Shown here: one piece after another, positions 24,952 through 33,007 of the stretch
Layout: each line of letters begins with the position of its first letter
Numbering within the stretch: position 1 is the first letter of the stretch
Source: Nitrospira sp.
GTDB lineage: Bacteria; Nitrospirota; Nitrospiria; Nitrospirales; Nitrospiraceae
Length of the DNA: 64,000 nucleotides
Direction: 5' to 3'
Assembly: GCA_018242765.1 (NCBI GenBank)
Contig: JAFEBH010000007.1
Location: 1-64,000 of the forward strand
The notes under the pieces: model-generated
Databases searched by the model: none
What the model was told of the DNA's origin: nothing
The model's input: the letters and a program-made list of their open reading frames with translations, nothing else
Program-made: the position numbers and the translations under genes

Positions 24952-25276
24952 CTACCTGCAATCCCACTCCTTCGGGGGCCGCTCCGGGCGTGCCGCGACA
25001 TGAATTTGAGTCCACAACACGCTGTTGGGTACAGGATGTTTGATAACCGGTGACAAGTTCAGAAGACTACGTGGAATCATGAGTGTTCCGATTCCGTGCC
25101 CTGTCGCTTACCCTGTTCTCTCTTTTGCGCAAGTCGTTGGCCGATAGCCGCATACCTCACCGATGGCTAGACGTGTCGTAGGTGCATCACCTCTTAGAAA
25201 ACCTTGTGAAATATTCTCGCCGCGCCTGATTCTCTTGCAGTATGATAAGGCTTCTATGACTATTTAGGGGTGCCGT
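24952..25276. other. Intergenic stretch, nothing recognised
   Basis: About 325 bases with no supported frame. AGGGG just before 25277 is the ribosome binding site of the next gene. Confidence 0.4.
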
Positions 25277-25669
25277 GTGTTGAAACAGCGCATCGAAGCC
25301 GTTACGAAAGCCAATCAGAGGTTCTATGCGGCCTTTGAAAGTCTTGATATTGTGAAGATGGACGGGGTGTGGATGCATCAAGAGTATGTCACTTGTATTC
25401 ATCCCGGTTGGACGATTCGTTCTGGGTGGCCTGGCGTTCGCGACTCGTGGGTGCTGATCTTTAACAATACGTTCTCCATGAGGTTCGAGCTGACCGATGT
25501 CATGGTGCAGGTGGCAGGTGATATGGCCTGGGTCATCTGTGTGGAAAATCTTGTGACCCAACAATCAGAGGAACCGCAACAGGCCAAAATTCTTGCCACA
25601 AACCTTTACGAGCTCATTGGGGATGAGTGGCTGATGATTCATCACCATGGGTCCCCGGTGATGGGATGA
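25277..25669 (+). CDS. NTF2-like / SnoaL-like domain protein
   Basis: The 130-residue protein from GTG 25277 has the order typical of the NTF2-like fold: N-terminal helices (AVTKANQRFYAAFESLDIVK), VWMHQEYVTCIHPGWTIRSG, then the beta-sheet with WVICVENLV and a final strand GDEWLMIHHHGSPV. Members of the family are small enzymes or ligand binders, often of unknown substrate. The His triplet and Trp near the C-terminus are common in the 'nuclear transport factor 2 family' proteins of bacteria. AGGGG lies 7 bases upstream of the start. It is followed by a spacer and stands alone. Confidence 0.75.
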   Translation: MLKQRIEAVTKANQRFYAAFESLDIVKMDGVWMHQEYVTCIHPGWTIRSGWPGVRDSWVLIFNNTFSMRFELTDVMVQVAGDMAWVICVENLVTQQSEEPQQAKILATNLYELIGDEWLMIHHHGSPVMG

Positions 25670-25953
25670 AGGGGGAGATGCGGGCAGCCTGGCAATCTCC
25701 TGTGCTCGCCCAACGCGCAGCCTCAGAAGGTTCTCGTTGGATGCCCGCAGTGAGGAGACTACTAGGCCGCCCGCTTAAGAAAGGGAGGGGTAAGGGGATG
25801 GGATGGGCGAGGCTTGATAAATGTGAACAAGAGATATCTACACCACCGCCATCTTGTGGAAGGAGCAATGAGGATGATCCACATTCCGGCGTAGAGGCGT
25901 TAAAAAACGTCTGTCTGGCGGTCTGATGTGCTCTATGTGTAGGGTCTGTATGG

Positions 25954-26190
25954 CTATAGTTTCGGCGCAGGGGTAGGGACTTCGTCGATCCGAATGGTTT
26001 TCATCCATTCGGCGGTGATGCTGTCGCGTCCTGCCATCGACATACCGGCATAGGCGGAGAACATCTGTGGTCCGCGACGGCGTCGCCATGTGAGAAAACT
26101 GAGGAAATGGTCTTTGCAGACGGAGTGCGTACCGGCTGGGGCATAGGGCTTGGCAAGACAGTTTGTGACGCAACAGTGAGTGTCGTGCAT
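25954..26190 (-). CDS. Small Cys-rich protein, possible metal binder
   Basis: The 78-residue frame from ATG 26190 has CGAGGATT upstream on its strand. Residues 6-26 hold Cys-Cys-x3-Cys-x13-Cys-x2-His (MHDTHCCVTNC ... SVCKDHF), which could bind zinc or an iron-sulfur centre. The rest is basic then acidic (TWRRRRGPQMF ... IRIDEVPTP). Not recognised. It is divergent from the PhoD-like gene. Confidence 0.5.
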   Translation of the reverse strand: MHDTHCCVTNCLAKPYAPAGTHSVCKDHFLSFLTWRRRRGPQMFSAYAGMSMAGRDSITAEWMKTIRIDEVPTPAPKL

Positions 26191-26298
26191 CGAATCCTCG
26201 TGAGTCGGGTCAGTATGCCGACCAATCCTCCTGAATTTCAAGTCCAATACCAGATCTATTACGAAATCTTCCGAAGTGCTTAGCGGAGAGGAGTGTCG

Positions 26299-27765
26299 AT
26301 GCGCCTATTGGCTTTATTCGTTGGACTCTTTGCAGTTTGCTCTGCTTTGGGCGGTTGTCCTACATGGTTCAGTCAACGCATTGGTTCTCAAGATTCGTCA
26401 GAAGGGAATCGCGTGTCAGGGGTAGGACTCTTGCCCCAGGGCGTCGCAATTGGTGATGTGAATTCACAGCGAGCACTGTTATGGTTGCGGACCGATGGGG
26501 CTGCTGTGATTCGAGTGGAATGGGCGCCGTTGCCAATGGAGGAGCAGGGTTCAGCGTCGGTCCCGTTGTCCAGGACTGCACTCCTCAAGACCGAGGCGGA
26601 GACGGACTATACGTTGACTATTTCTCTTGAAGGCCTGAACCCCTCGACTCGCTATCAGTATCACGTGGTAGTTGGTCCTGCAGAATTATCTCAACCGCAA
26701 CTCCCTGGGAAGCCGGCAGCAATCGGTGAATTCGTCACACTGCCGGACGAGAGAACCTCTGCGTCTGTGAGCTTTGCTTGGAGCGGAGATCTTGGTAGTG
26801 GGGGGCGCTGTCGCCGAGGGGTGGATGGCTATCCAATCTTTGATGTGATCCGTCGTTACAATCCTGATTTTTTTCTGTTCCTTGGCGATACCATTTACGG
26901 TGATCATCTTTGCCCTTCGCCTCCTAACGAGCCTGGCGCGGACTTCAAAGCCACGACGCTGGACGCCTATCGATGGCGCCATCGCTATCAGCGGGGGGCT
27001 GACGCATTGCGACGATTCTTGGCTGAGACACCGGTGTATGTCGTCTGGGATGATCACGAGATCCGAAATAACTTTTCAGGCCCATTTGATGAGCACATGC
27101 CTGCTGGTCGGCAAGCGTTCCGGGAATATTGGCCGATTGCATCTCCTCTTCAAGATCCACATCGTCTTTATCGGGCTGTTCAGTACGGTGCCGATCTTGA
27201 ACTGTTTATCTTGGATGTTCGGCAGTATCGGAGTCGCAATGGAGATCGGGACAGTGCTTCCAAGACAATGCTGGGCGCGGCACAATTGGCATGGTTGCTC
27301 AACGGACTTCGAACTTCAACCGCAACATGGAAAGTCATTGCAACACCCGTTCCCCTTTCGATTCCGAAGGGCGGTGATCGGTCGGTTCCTGGACACGATG
27401 GGTGGGCTGGTGGGCCGGATGGCACCGGATTTGAGCAAGAGCGACAGGTGATTGTTGACACCATCCTCAGCCACAAGGTCAAAAATGTGGTCTTTCTCTC
27501 GGGCGATGTGCATTGGGTGCAAGCCAATGCCTATGACCCCAACCAGGACGGGGTCATCGACTTTCATGAATACATTGCAGGCCCGCTTTCTGCCCCGCCG
27601 GGGAGATTTGCTCCAACTCAAACAGCGCTTCATCCAACAGAGCTGTTCTATGAGAGCGGGTACCATAACTTTGGGCTTGTCCGGGCTACGAAGGATAATT
27701 TCCACGTGAGTATGGTGGATGAAACCGGCCAGGAACGAGTGTCCCACCGCATTGCGGCTCAGTAG
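26299..27765 (+). CDS. phoD: PhoD-like alkaline phosphatase / phosphodiesterase
   Basis: A secreted metallophosphatase of 488 residues. ATG 26299 follows GGAGAGGAG, and the N-terminus MRLLALFVGLFAVCSALGGC is a lipoprotein-type signal. A PhoD N-terminal beta domain (GVAIGDVNSQRALLWLRTDG) precedes the catalytic domain with FAWSGDLGSGG, FFLFLGDTIYGDH, VVWDDHEIRNNFSG and VVFLSGDVHWVQA, carrying the Asp, Asn and His metal ligands of the family. PhoD enzymes use Ca and Fe to release phosphate from phosphodiesters such as teichoic acids or phospholipids. No Pho box was identified upstream. The C-terminal end is ordinary. Confidence 0.9.
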   Translation: MRLLALFVGLFAVCSALGGCPTWFSQRIGSQDSSEGNRVSGVGLLPQGVAIGDVNSQRALLWLRTDGAAVIRVEWAPLPMEEQGSASVPLSRTALLKTEAETDYTLTISLEGLNPSTRYQYHVVVGPAELSQPQLPGKPAAIGEFVTLPDERTSASVSFAWSGDLGSGGRCRRGVDGYPIFDVIRRYNPDFFLFLGDTIYGDHLCPSPPNEPGADFKATTLDAYRWRHRYQRGADALRRFLAETPVYVVWDDHEIRNNFSGPFDEHMPAGRQAFREYWPIASPLQDPHRLYRAVQYGADLELFILDVRQYRSRNGDRDSASKTMLGAAQLAWLLNGLRTSTATWKVIATPVPLSIPKGGDRSVPGHDGWAGGPDGTGFEQERQVIVDTILSHKVKNVVFLSGDVHWVQANAYDPNQDGVIDFHEYIAGPLSAPPGRFAPTQTALHPTELFYESGYHNFGLVRATKDNFHVSMVDETGQERVSHRIAAQ

Positions 27766-27877
27766 AACAAGTCAAAAGTTGATCTCTGTCCCCTTGCAAT
27801 CCAGGCTTGGTGGCAGGTACCGTACGGATTTCAAAACCAATCGCCATGTTCTCCTCACCGAGACAGAAAGGAACACC

Positions 27878-28360
27878 ATGTCAGGATTGATGTCCGCCGA
27901 TGATATTTTTTCAAGAGCAGAGGCGGCGGCTGTAGCGGCTACGGGGCCGGATGAGAAGGCCTTACAGATTGACTATGATGTATTGAAAGAGAAGTTTCGT
28001 CACATGTTGGGCGATCGCAAGATCGCGATTTGCCACATCAACAAATTTTTGCCGGAAGGGTACGAAGACCAAGGACGTTTCAATCTGGTACTCTTGACAG
28101 TCGGTCATGTGGTATTTGATGTTGTGATTGGGGACTCCTACTTTCGATATGATGTGGTTTCAGTCGGTCAATTGGATAAGGTTCAGCTGATCGATGCGAT
28201 GTGGGACAATCGGGAAAAACGCCGTGAAGAGCCGTTCTTAAGTCTTCGCCTGATGCATGGTGAGGAAGCACATCTGCTCTTGGCGTTGGATGATGGGGAA
28301 CGGGCCAGTCTGCTGAAGTTTGCCTCAGCCGTCACGATGGCAAGAAATCCAGAGCGCTAG
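27878..28360 (+). CDS. Hypothetical cytoplasmic protein
   Basis: ATG 27878 has AAAGGAA upstream. The 160-residue protein has an Ala-rich N-terminal helix (ADDIFSRAEAAAVAATG), then a mixed alpha/beta domain (NLVLLTVGHVVFDVVIGDSY, FLSLRLMHGEEAHLLLALDD). No signal, membrane segment or Cys pair. Not recognised, and no operon partner is apparent. Confidence 0.55.
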   Translation: MSGLMSADDIFSRAEAAAVAATGPDEKALQIDYDVLKEKFRHMLGDRKIAICHINKFLPEGYEDQGRFNLVLLTVGHVVFDVVIGDSYFRYDVVSVGQLDKVQLIDAMWDNREKRREEPFLSLRLMHGEEAHLLLALDDGERASLLKFASAVTMARNPER

Positions 28361-28549
28361 GCCGGTGCTCGAAACCATATCCGATGAGCTTAGGTATGGG
28401 TGTCTGTCGAAGTATAGCCTGATGGCCGCTCCCTGGTTTTAAGTTGAGACATTGATGCAGTCGGGACTCAATGCTTTGACGGTTATCCATGATTTACGCC
28501 AGTCTATCCTTCACAGAGATCCAAGATCATCCTTGGAAGTGTCTAGGCT

Positions 28550-29040
28550 TCCATATCTCGTGCGGTGGCATGCATGGTGTGCGCTATGCTTCCTCAGGGC
28601 AATGATACACCAGTCTGTTTCATAGCCACGGTTGGCAATCGGATGTTTGACTTGGGGAAGGCCTGGCATAAGCACAGTGTCATCGCTGATCTACCCTTCC
28701 GCCAGCAATAGACGCTTTGTTTACCTGTGTCGTCGCAACCCGCGTACAGCTTCGAATTCAGGTCGCCTTTCGTGCTCTCAATCCAGTAAGGTACGGCCTC
28801 GTTTTGAATAGACTGACCGCCGTTCTATGGGTCTTCAGATGTGTGGCGTCGGGCGTCAGACAGTCTATTACCTCGGGTTTTCTCGCTAGCTTGTGGAAGA
28901 GCTTGTTGGTGATCCCCTCCCGACTCCAGCACACCAATCGATTGTAGAGACTCTTATGCGGACCATAGGCCTTCGGCGCCTTCTTCCATTGAAGGCATGC
29001 CGGATTACTTAGAGGTTCCCACTAATCATCCGCCCGCGGA
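28550..29040 (-). pseudogene. Remnant of an IS5/IS427-type transposase
   Basis: On the minus strand, from about 29010, the sequence reads PKAYGPHKSLYNRLVCWSRE, then PDATHLKTHRTAVSLF (the first catalytic Asp region, DATHLK-HRTA, of IS427-type transposases) and, in another frame, KGDLNSKLYAGCDDTGKQS. Further on, NRGYETDW matches the GDRGYD region with the Asp lost. Several frame changes and no intact ends show an old remnant. The flanking 28361-28549 and 29041-29483 hold no other recognisable gene. It abuts the RiPP-like cluster, consistent with a horizontally acquired or mobile island. Confidence 0.7.
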
Positions 29041-29483
29041 ATGCCGTTTGAGACAGGAACATATGGTTTAATCCTTTTGACTGCTTCCCTCTCAACAGAA
29101 ACACGTTACTCATGGCCACCTCCAGCCATGGCGAACGAGATCCTGGTTGCTGAAGAATCCAAGAAACCGGACGTGTCTTGAGCCTAGTTCCTCCCTAATT
29201 GACGCCATTGTGGCGTGGGTAGGCCGGAGCGCTGTGGGGAGAAATGGACAAAGATTTTTAGACTGTTGACCTCTATTACGAGGGCAGCATTAGGCATGTC
29301 AATGGGTGGGAAGATCGGAGCCCATGCGGTGGGAGAAATTGGGGCTTTTTGACCCTACTTTCTTTCATGTCTTCTCCCTCGAAAGGATGGCTATTGTGGC
29401 AGCTTCCGCATGATACACATGTCAAGGTGCCAGTGAATGGGACTCTCGAATAAACTGCCTCATCGTTGATGGAGGAAATAGCC

Positions 29484-29822
29484 ATGCCGGACACGCTGCG
29501 GGACTTTTCAACTTATACCGCGGTCTCCCACCTTGATCCCACAATGCTGCACCAGGTTGTTCTGATGAAAAATCACGATGTGCAGTCCACCAACATGGAC
29601 GATGAGACGGTACTCTTGGATCTCAGTACTGGCCGCTACTATACCCTTAACCGGTTAGGGAGCCTGATTTGGGACCTCTGTACCGGTAACCAGACTATCG
29701 GCGACATTCATACTGCCATCTGTGACCGTTTTGACGTCGTTCCTGAGCGAGCCCTTGACGACCTCGTCACCCTGGTCAATCAGCTGACTCAGGAGGGGCT
29801 ACTTCAACAAGAAAGGAGGTGA
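29484..29822 (+). CDS. PqqD-like RiPP recognition element protein
   Basis: First gene of the peptide cluster. ATG 29484 follows GGAGG with 8-base spacing; the product is 112 residues. After a ~30-residue N-terminal stretch comes a PqqD fold: DDETVLLDLSTGRYYTLN, LGSLIWDLCTGNQTIGDI, and a C-terminal winged part LVTLVNQLTQEGLLQ. In lasso-peptide and PQQ pathways this domain binds the precursor leader and hands it to the processing enzymes. Its stop codon is embedded in the strong ribosome binding site of the next gene, so both are co-expressed. Confidence 0.88.
   Translation: MPDTLRDFSTYTAVSHLDPTMLHQVVLMKNHDVQSTNMDDETVLLDLSTGRYYTLNRLGSLIWDLCTGNQTIGDIHTAICDRFDVVPERALDDLVTLVNQLTQEGLLQQERR
29813..29822 (+). 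promoter_or_regulatory. Very strong ribosome binding site of the precursor gene
   Basis: AAGGAGGTGA is fully complementary to the 3' end of 16S rRNA and lies 6 bases before ATG 29829. Its final TGA is the stop of the PqqD-like gene. It suggests high translation of the precursor. Confidence 0.75.
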
Positions 29823-29828
29823 AACGAC

Positions 29829-30005
29829 ATGACGAAAGAGATGTATGTGCAGCCGGCGGTTACTAAGCACGAGCTCTTGCGGGATATTACCGCTAAGAGG
29901 TCTGGTTCTGGTGGTGGGAGTCCTATCATCGGTGGTGCGCATTCTGGCTTCGGTGGCGGGCGTATAGCTCACCATTACAATCAGTTCGCCCATAGACCTC
30001 AATAG
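29829..30005 (+). CDS. Gly-rich RiPP precursor peptide (YxxP leader)
   Basis: A 58-residue peptide starting 6 bases after the end of the PqqD-like gene. The leader holds Y6-V-Q-P9 (MTKEMYVQPAVTKHELL), the YxxP motif that lasso leader-binding domains recognise, and a Thr at position 21 (RDIT) in the place where lasso leaders have the Thr at -2. The remainder (from about residue 22) is Gly/Ser/His-rich: SGSGGGSPIIGG, then SGFGGGRIAHHYNQFAHRPQ. There is no Asp or Glu after residue 19, so a macrolactam to an acidic side chain is impossible. Four Ser (25, 27, 31, 39) could be phosphorylated by the HPr-kinase-like neighbour. Cleavage site and modification are inference. Confidence 0.75.
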   Translation: MTKEMYVQPAVTKHELLRDITAKRSGSGGGSPIIGGAHSGFGGGRIAHHYNQFAHRPQ

Positions 30006-30039
30006 AGGCTATAGGGGTGGCGTTCATCCAGTTGTCCGA

Positions 30040-30088
30040 TGGGCTGGTTGGTCTACGAATCAGCCAGCCCACCTTCTAATTCGTTTTG
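30040..30088 (+). terminator. Hairpin after the precursor gene (terminator or attenuator)
   Basis: TGGGCTGG (30040-30047) pairs with CCAGCCCA (30064-30071), followed after a short gap by TTCGTTTT. It sits between precursor and enzyme genes, where RiPP operons often have partial termination that keeps precursor mRNA more abundant. Confidence 0.5.
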
Positions 30089-30112
30089 GGGAGAAGTAGT
30101 GGTGAGGAATAG

Positions 30113-31138
30113 ATGACGATGAACATAGTTGAACGGCCTCTTACCGAGTCTCTTTTTTCACTACATGGTACACAGGTACGATATGTCACAGCGTCTTCTG
30201 TCCTTGCCGCCCCAGTGAATGAATTTCTGAGACATTTTCGGCAAGAGGCCCTTCATCCGTCCATTCCGCTTACCGTATGTTTCCAGGCCGTTAGATATCG
30301 AGCTGAGATCCCACTGACAGTCTCCTCTTCGGCACGTCAACTAGCTGTCAAAATGGGAGCAGCAGGTGAAGATGGCCAAGAGACTGATTTGCCGTATGAG
30401 GTGATTCGTGATGGTGAGCGGTTAATCGTCGACTTTGTCAATGTGGGAACCTTGGTAGTTGATAACGCACAGGGGAGAGTCGATGGCTATTTGATCAACC
30501 CTCAGATGATGCCGGACAGTTTGATCGAGTATTTGTTCCATCTCGCCTTGACGGAGCTCTTGCGACATCGTGGACTCTACACCATTCATGCTACGGCTCT
30601 GGAGAAGAATGGTAGAGGAGTCTTGATTCCTGGTAATAGTGGGCGTGGGAAGACAACATCGTTCATTTCATTGCTTCGGTCGGGCTACCGCTATCTTTCG
30701 GATGATCATCCCTTGCTTCGAGATGCCGGAACACATATCGATCTACTTCCTTTTCCGATCAAGATCAATGTGACCGAACAGACCGTGGGGTTTTTCCCGG
30801 AGCTGCGCACTGCACCGGCTCAGGTGCTTCAATCTCGGTTCCCAAAGCGAGCCTTTCATGCGAAGGATCTCTATCCCACTTCGATCGGGGAGTGTTGCCA
30901 ACCAGCGCTCGTGCTGTTCCCTCACGTGATTAACGCATCTCACAGCCATCTAGAATTGCTTTCCAAGAGTCGCGCGTTAGAGATGCTCCTGCCCCAAGCT
31001 CTATTGGTTTATGACTCAGAGGTTGCGAAACGAGAGTTTCAGGTCTTGGCGAAACTTATCAAGCAGGTGGATTGTTATCGCTTGCACTTTGGTCGGGACA
31101 TCCTGGAGCTTCCTCAACTCATCACACCATTGCTTTAG
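30113..31138 (+). CDS. HPr-kinase-like ATPase of the RiPP cluster
   Basis: The 341-residue protein has a P-loop GNSGRGKTT (residues 174-182) and, after it, YRYLSDDHPLLRD, the acidic motif of the HPr kinase/phosphorylase C-terminal domain. The N-terminal half lacks the normal HPrK N-domain. Homologues in some lasso-peptide clusters (for example paeninodin) phosphorylate a Ser of the precursor. The precursor here has four Ser in its core but does not end in Ser. ATG 30113 is preceded by GTGAGGAA. It is 11 bases from the next gene, so they are co-transcribed. Direct action on the 29829 peptide is inference. Confidence 0.75.
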   Translation: MTMNIVERPLTESLFSLHGTQVRYVTASSVLAAPVNEFLRHFRQEALHPSIPLTVCFQAVRYRAEIPLTVSSSARQLAVKMGAAGEDGQETDLPYEVIRDGERLIVDFVNVGTLVVDNAQGRVDGYLINPQMMPDSLIEYLFHLALTELLRHRGLYTIHATALEKNGRGVLIPGNSGRGKTTSFISLLRSGYRYLSDDHPLLRDAGTHIDLLPFPIKINVTEQTVGFFPELRTAPAQVLQSRFPKRAFHAKDLYPTSIGECCQPALVLFPHVINASHSHLELLSKSRALEMLLPQALLVYDSEVAKREFQVLAKLIKQVDCYRLHFGRDILELPQLITPLL

Positions 31139-31149
31139 GAGGGGACGCG

Positions 31150-32379
31150 ATGCCAAGCGACTCCAATACGAGGCAGATTCCGTTGGGCTTGGAAGCGGAA
31201 CTGCTTGTCTGGTGCGCACGGATAGGAATGCCCCAAGATCTCACGGCGCGAATTCGTCGAAGAGTTCAGGAATCAGTCGACTGGCCGGCCCTCCTTGAGT
31301 TGGCCGAATACCATGGTGTGGAGCCATTATTGTATGCAAGTCTCTCCAAGGTCGCGTCTGATCTTGTCCCTGCCGAATTCTTAATCCGATTGCGGCAGAA
31401 GGTCCAAGTTGGGGGCCTGCTGAATCGGTATCTGGCACAGGAGCTTAGCAAGTTGTGCGACGAATTTGCCCTACGGGGAGTCCCCGTTATCCCGATCAAA
31501 GGAGCCACCCTCGCGACGGTGGCTTATGGTGATCTTAGTCTTCGTGACTTTACCGATCTTGATTTGCTTGTTCCAGAATCATCCGTTGGGGAGGCTCGGG
31601 CGTTTCTCACGAAGATTGGCTACGAGCGTAGAGATATGGTTGATGCGCAAAGTGCCGAACACGATGATGGTCCGCATCAGGTATTTGTAAAAAGACGAAC
31701 GCTCTATCGGGTCGACCTTCAATGGGTGATGTCTCATCCTCATTTCACATTCAGATTAGATCGCCCAGAGTTCTGGGCTCGACGGGTTTCAGTAGCCTTT
31801 GAGAATCGGACGGTCCCTGGATTGGCACCGGAAGATTTACTTATCGTGCTCTGTGTACATGGGTCGAAACATGCATGGGAGCACCTGAAATGGGTCTGTG
31901 ATGTGGCGGAACTCCTTCGCACTCATCCGAACCTGGACTGGACCTCTGTCCTGTCCAGTTCATCAGCATGGGGATGCCAGCGGTTGGTCATGATGGGTCT
32001 GTCGATTGCTCATCGACTCCTGGATGCCCCTCTTCCTGACGTGGTTCTGGCACGGATTCAAAGGGAGGTAGAGATAGAGGTCCTTTCACAGCGTATGCCA
32101 GCCACGTTACTGAAAGATGGTGGGGAAGGAGTTTGGGAAGAGCAGTCGGCTGCCCTCTACTTTTCGTTGAAAGATTCATGGTGGGAGCGCTGGTGCTTTG
32201 GTCTTCGACTGTGTCGGCTTCAGAGCCCTGTGGTCATGAATCCTCCGACTTGGTTTCGCTGGCGCAACTCCTTGTTACGTCTTGCACGTCTCATTCAACC
32301 GATGCATCGAAAGATGAAGCGGTTCCTTTCTCCAAGAATCCGAGGGACTCTCAATCGATGGGTGCCTCATAGTGCCTAG
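31150..32379 (+). CDS. Nucleotidyltransferase-family protein of the RiPP cluster
   Basis: ATG 31150 follows TAGGAGGGG. The 409-residue protein has helical N-terminal repeats (LLELAEYHGVEPLLYASLSK) and a nucleotidyltransferase core with IKGATLATVAYGDLSLRDFT followed by DLDLLV, the paired Asp that bind metal. This matches the uncharacterised nucleotidyltransferase family often found in lasso-peptide gene clusters beside HPr-kinase-like genes. It might transfer a nucleotide or sugar-phosphate to the peptide or to the phosphate added by the kinase. The reaction is not established. Confidence 0.75.
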   Translation: MPSDSNTRQIPLGLEAELLVWCARIGMPQDLTARIRRRVQESVDWPALLELAEYHGVEPLLYASLSKVASDLVPAEFLIRLRQKVQVGGLLNRYLAQELSKLCDEFALRGVPVIPIKGATLATVAYGDLSLRDFTDLDLLVPESSVGEARAFLTKIGYERRDMVDAQSAEHDDGPHQVFVKRRTLYRVDLQWVMSHPHFTFRLDRPEFWARRVSVAFENRTVPGLAPEDLLIVLCVHGSKHAWEHLKWVCDVAELLRTHPNLDWTSVLSSSSAWGCQRLVMMGLSIAHRLLDAPLPDVVLARIQREVEIEVLSQRMPATLLKDGGEGVWEEQSAALYFSLKDSWWERWCFGLRLCRLQSPVVMNPPTWFRWRNSLLRLARLIQPMHRKMKRFLSPRIRGTLNRWVPHSA

Positions 32380-32512
32380 GTTTGTGAAGCAGAGATCTCT
32401 GTAAAAGTCATCTAGTTGCTTCCAGTGCTCCAGAGGATGATACGCCGGAGTTCGTTAGCACGTTGTGTAGTCATCGCTTAGGGTAGGGTCTGCTACACCG
32501 AAAATTGACACG

Positions 32513-32992
32513 ATGGTACAGGTGGACAAATATCGCAGTGTGCTCCAGACCGGCCTGTTGGTTCTATGGGTTCGGCTTCTTTTGCGTCTGACAAGTTTGC
32601 CAGTCGTGCTCAATCAATTGAGTCGTGGTTCAAGGATGGGTAGTCCTGACGATGCCGAGATGAAGAAGATGGCGTACTACGTAGATCGGTGGCTCCGGCT
32701 ATTCCCGTACAATCAAGAAGGGAATTGCTTCCCCCGATCCTTGGCGCTGTATCGGTTAGCTCGACGTCGGGGATTTCCGGTACGGTTTCATTGTGGAGTC
32801 AAAAAAGGTGTTTCTGGTCTGGAAGGCCATGCTTGGCTGACACTTGAATCAAAGACGGTTTATGAACCGGGCGCGTTCTGGCGAGATTTCACGGTCACTT
32901 TTTCCTATCCGCCTGACTCAGTCACACACTCGGAGGTCTTGGGTCTCGGAGTGCAAGCTTGCAACCGATGGGCTCATAAACAGGAGTGTTAG
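32513..32992 (+). CDS. Lasso-B2-type transglutaminase-like cysteine protease
   Basis: The 159-residue protein has a membrane-like N-terminal segment (LLVLWVRLLLRLTSLPVVLN), then the B2 core: NCFPRSLALYRLARRRGFP (catalytic Cys72) and GLEGHAWLTLESKTVYEPG (catalytic His106). In lasso pathways B2 removes the leader after the PqqD-like B1 presents it. Here B1 and B2 are separate genes, as in many clusters. ATG 32513 has a poor ribosome binding site, and 133 bases of spacer separate it from the previous gene. It is the strongest reason to compare this cluster with lasso biosynthesis. Confidence 0.85.
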   Translation: MVQVDKYRSVLQTGLLVLWVRLLLRLTSLPVVLNQLSRGSRMGSPDDAEMKKMAYYVDRWLRLFPYNQEGNCFPRSLALYRLARRRGFPVRFHCGVKKGVSGLEGHAWLTLESKTVYEPGAFWRDFTVTFSYPPDSVTHSEVLGLGVQACNRWAHKQEC

Positions 32993-33007
32993 GGGGTATT
33001 GTCAATC

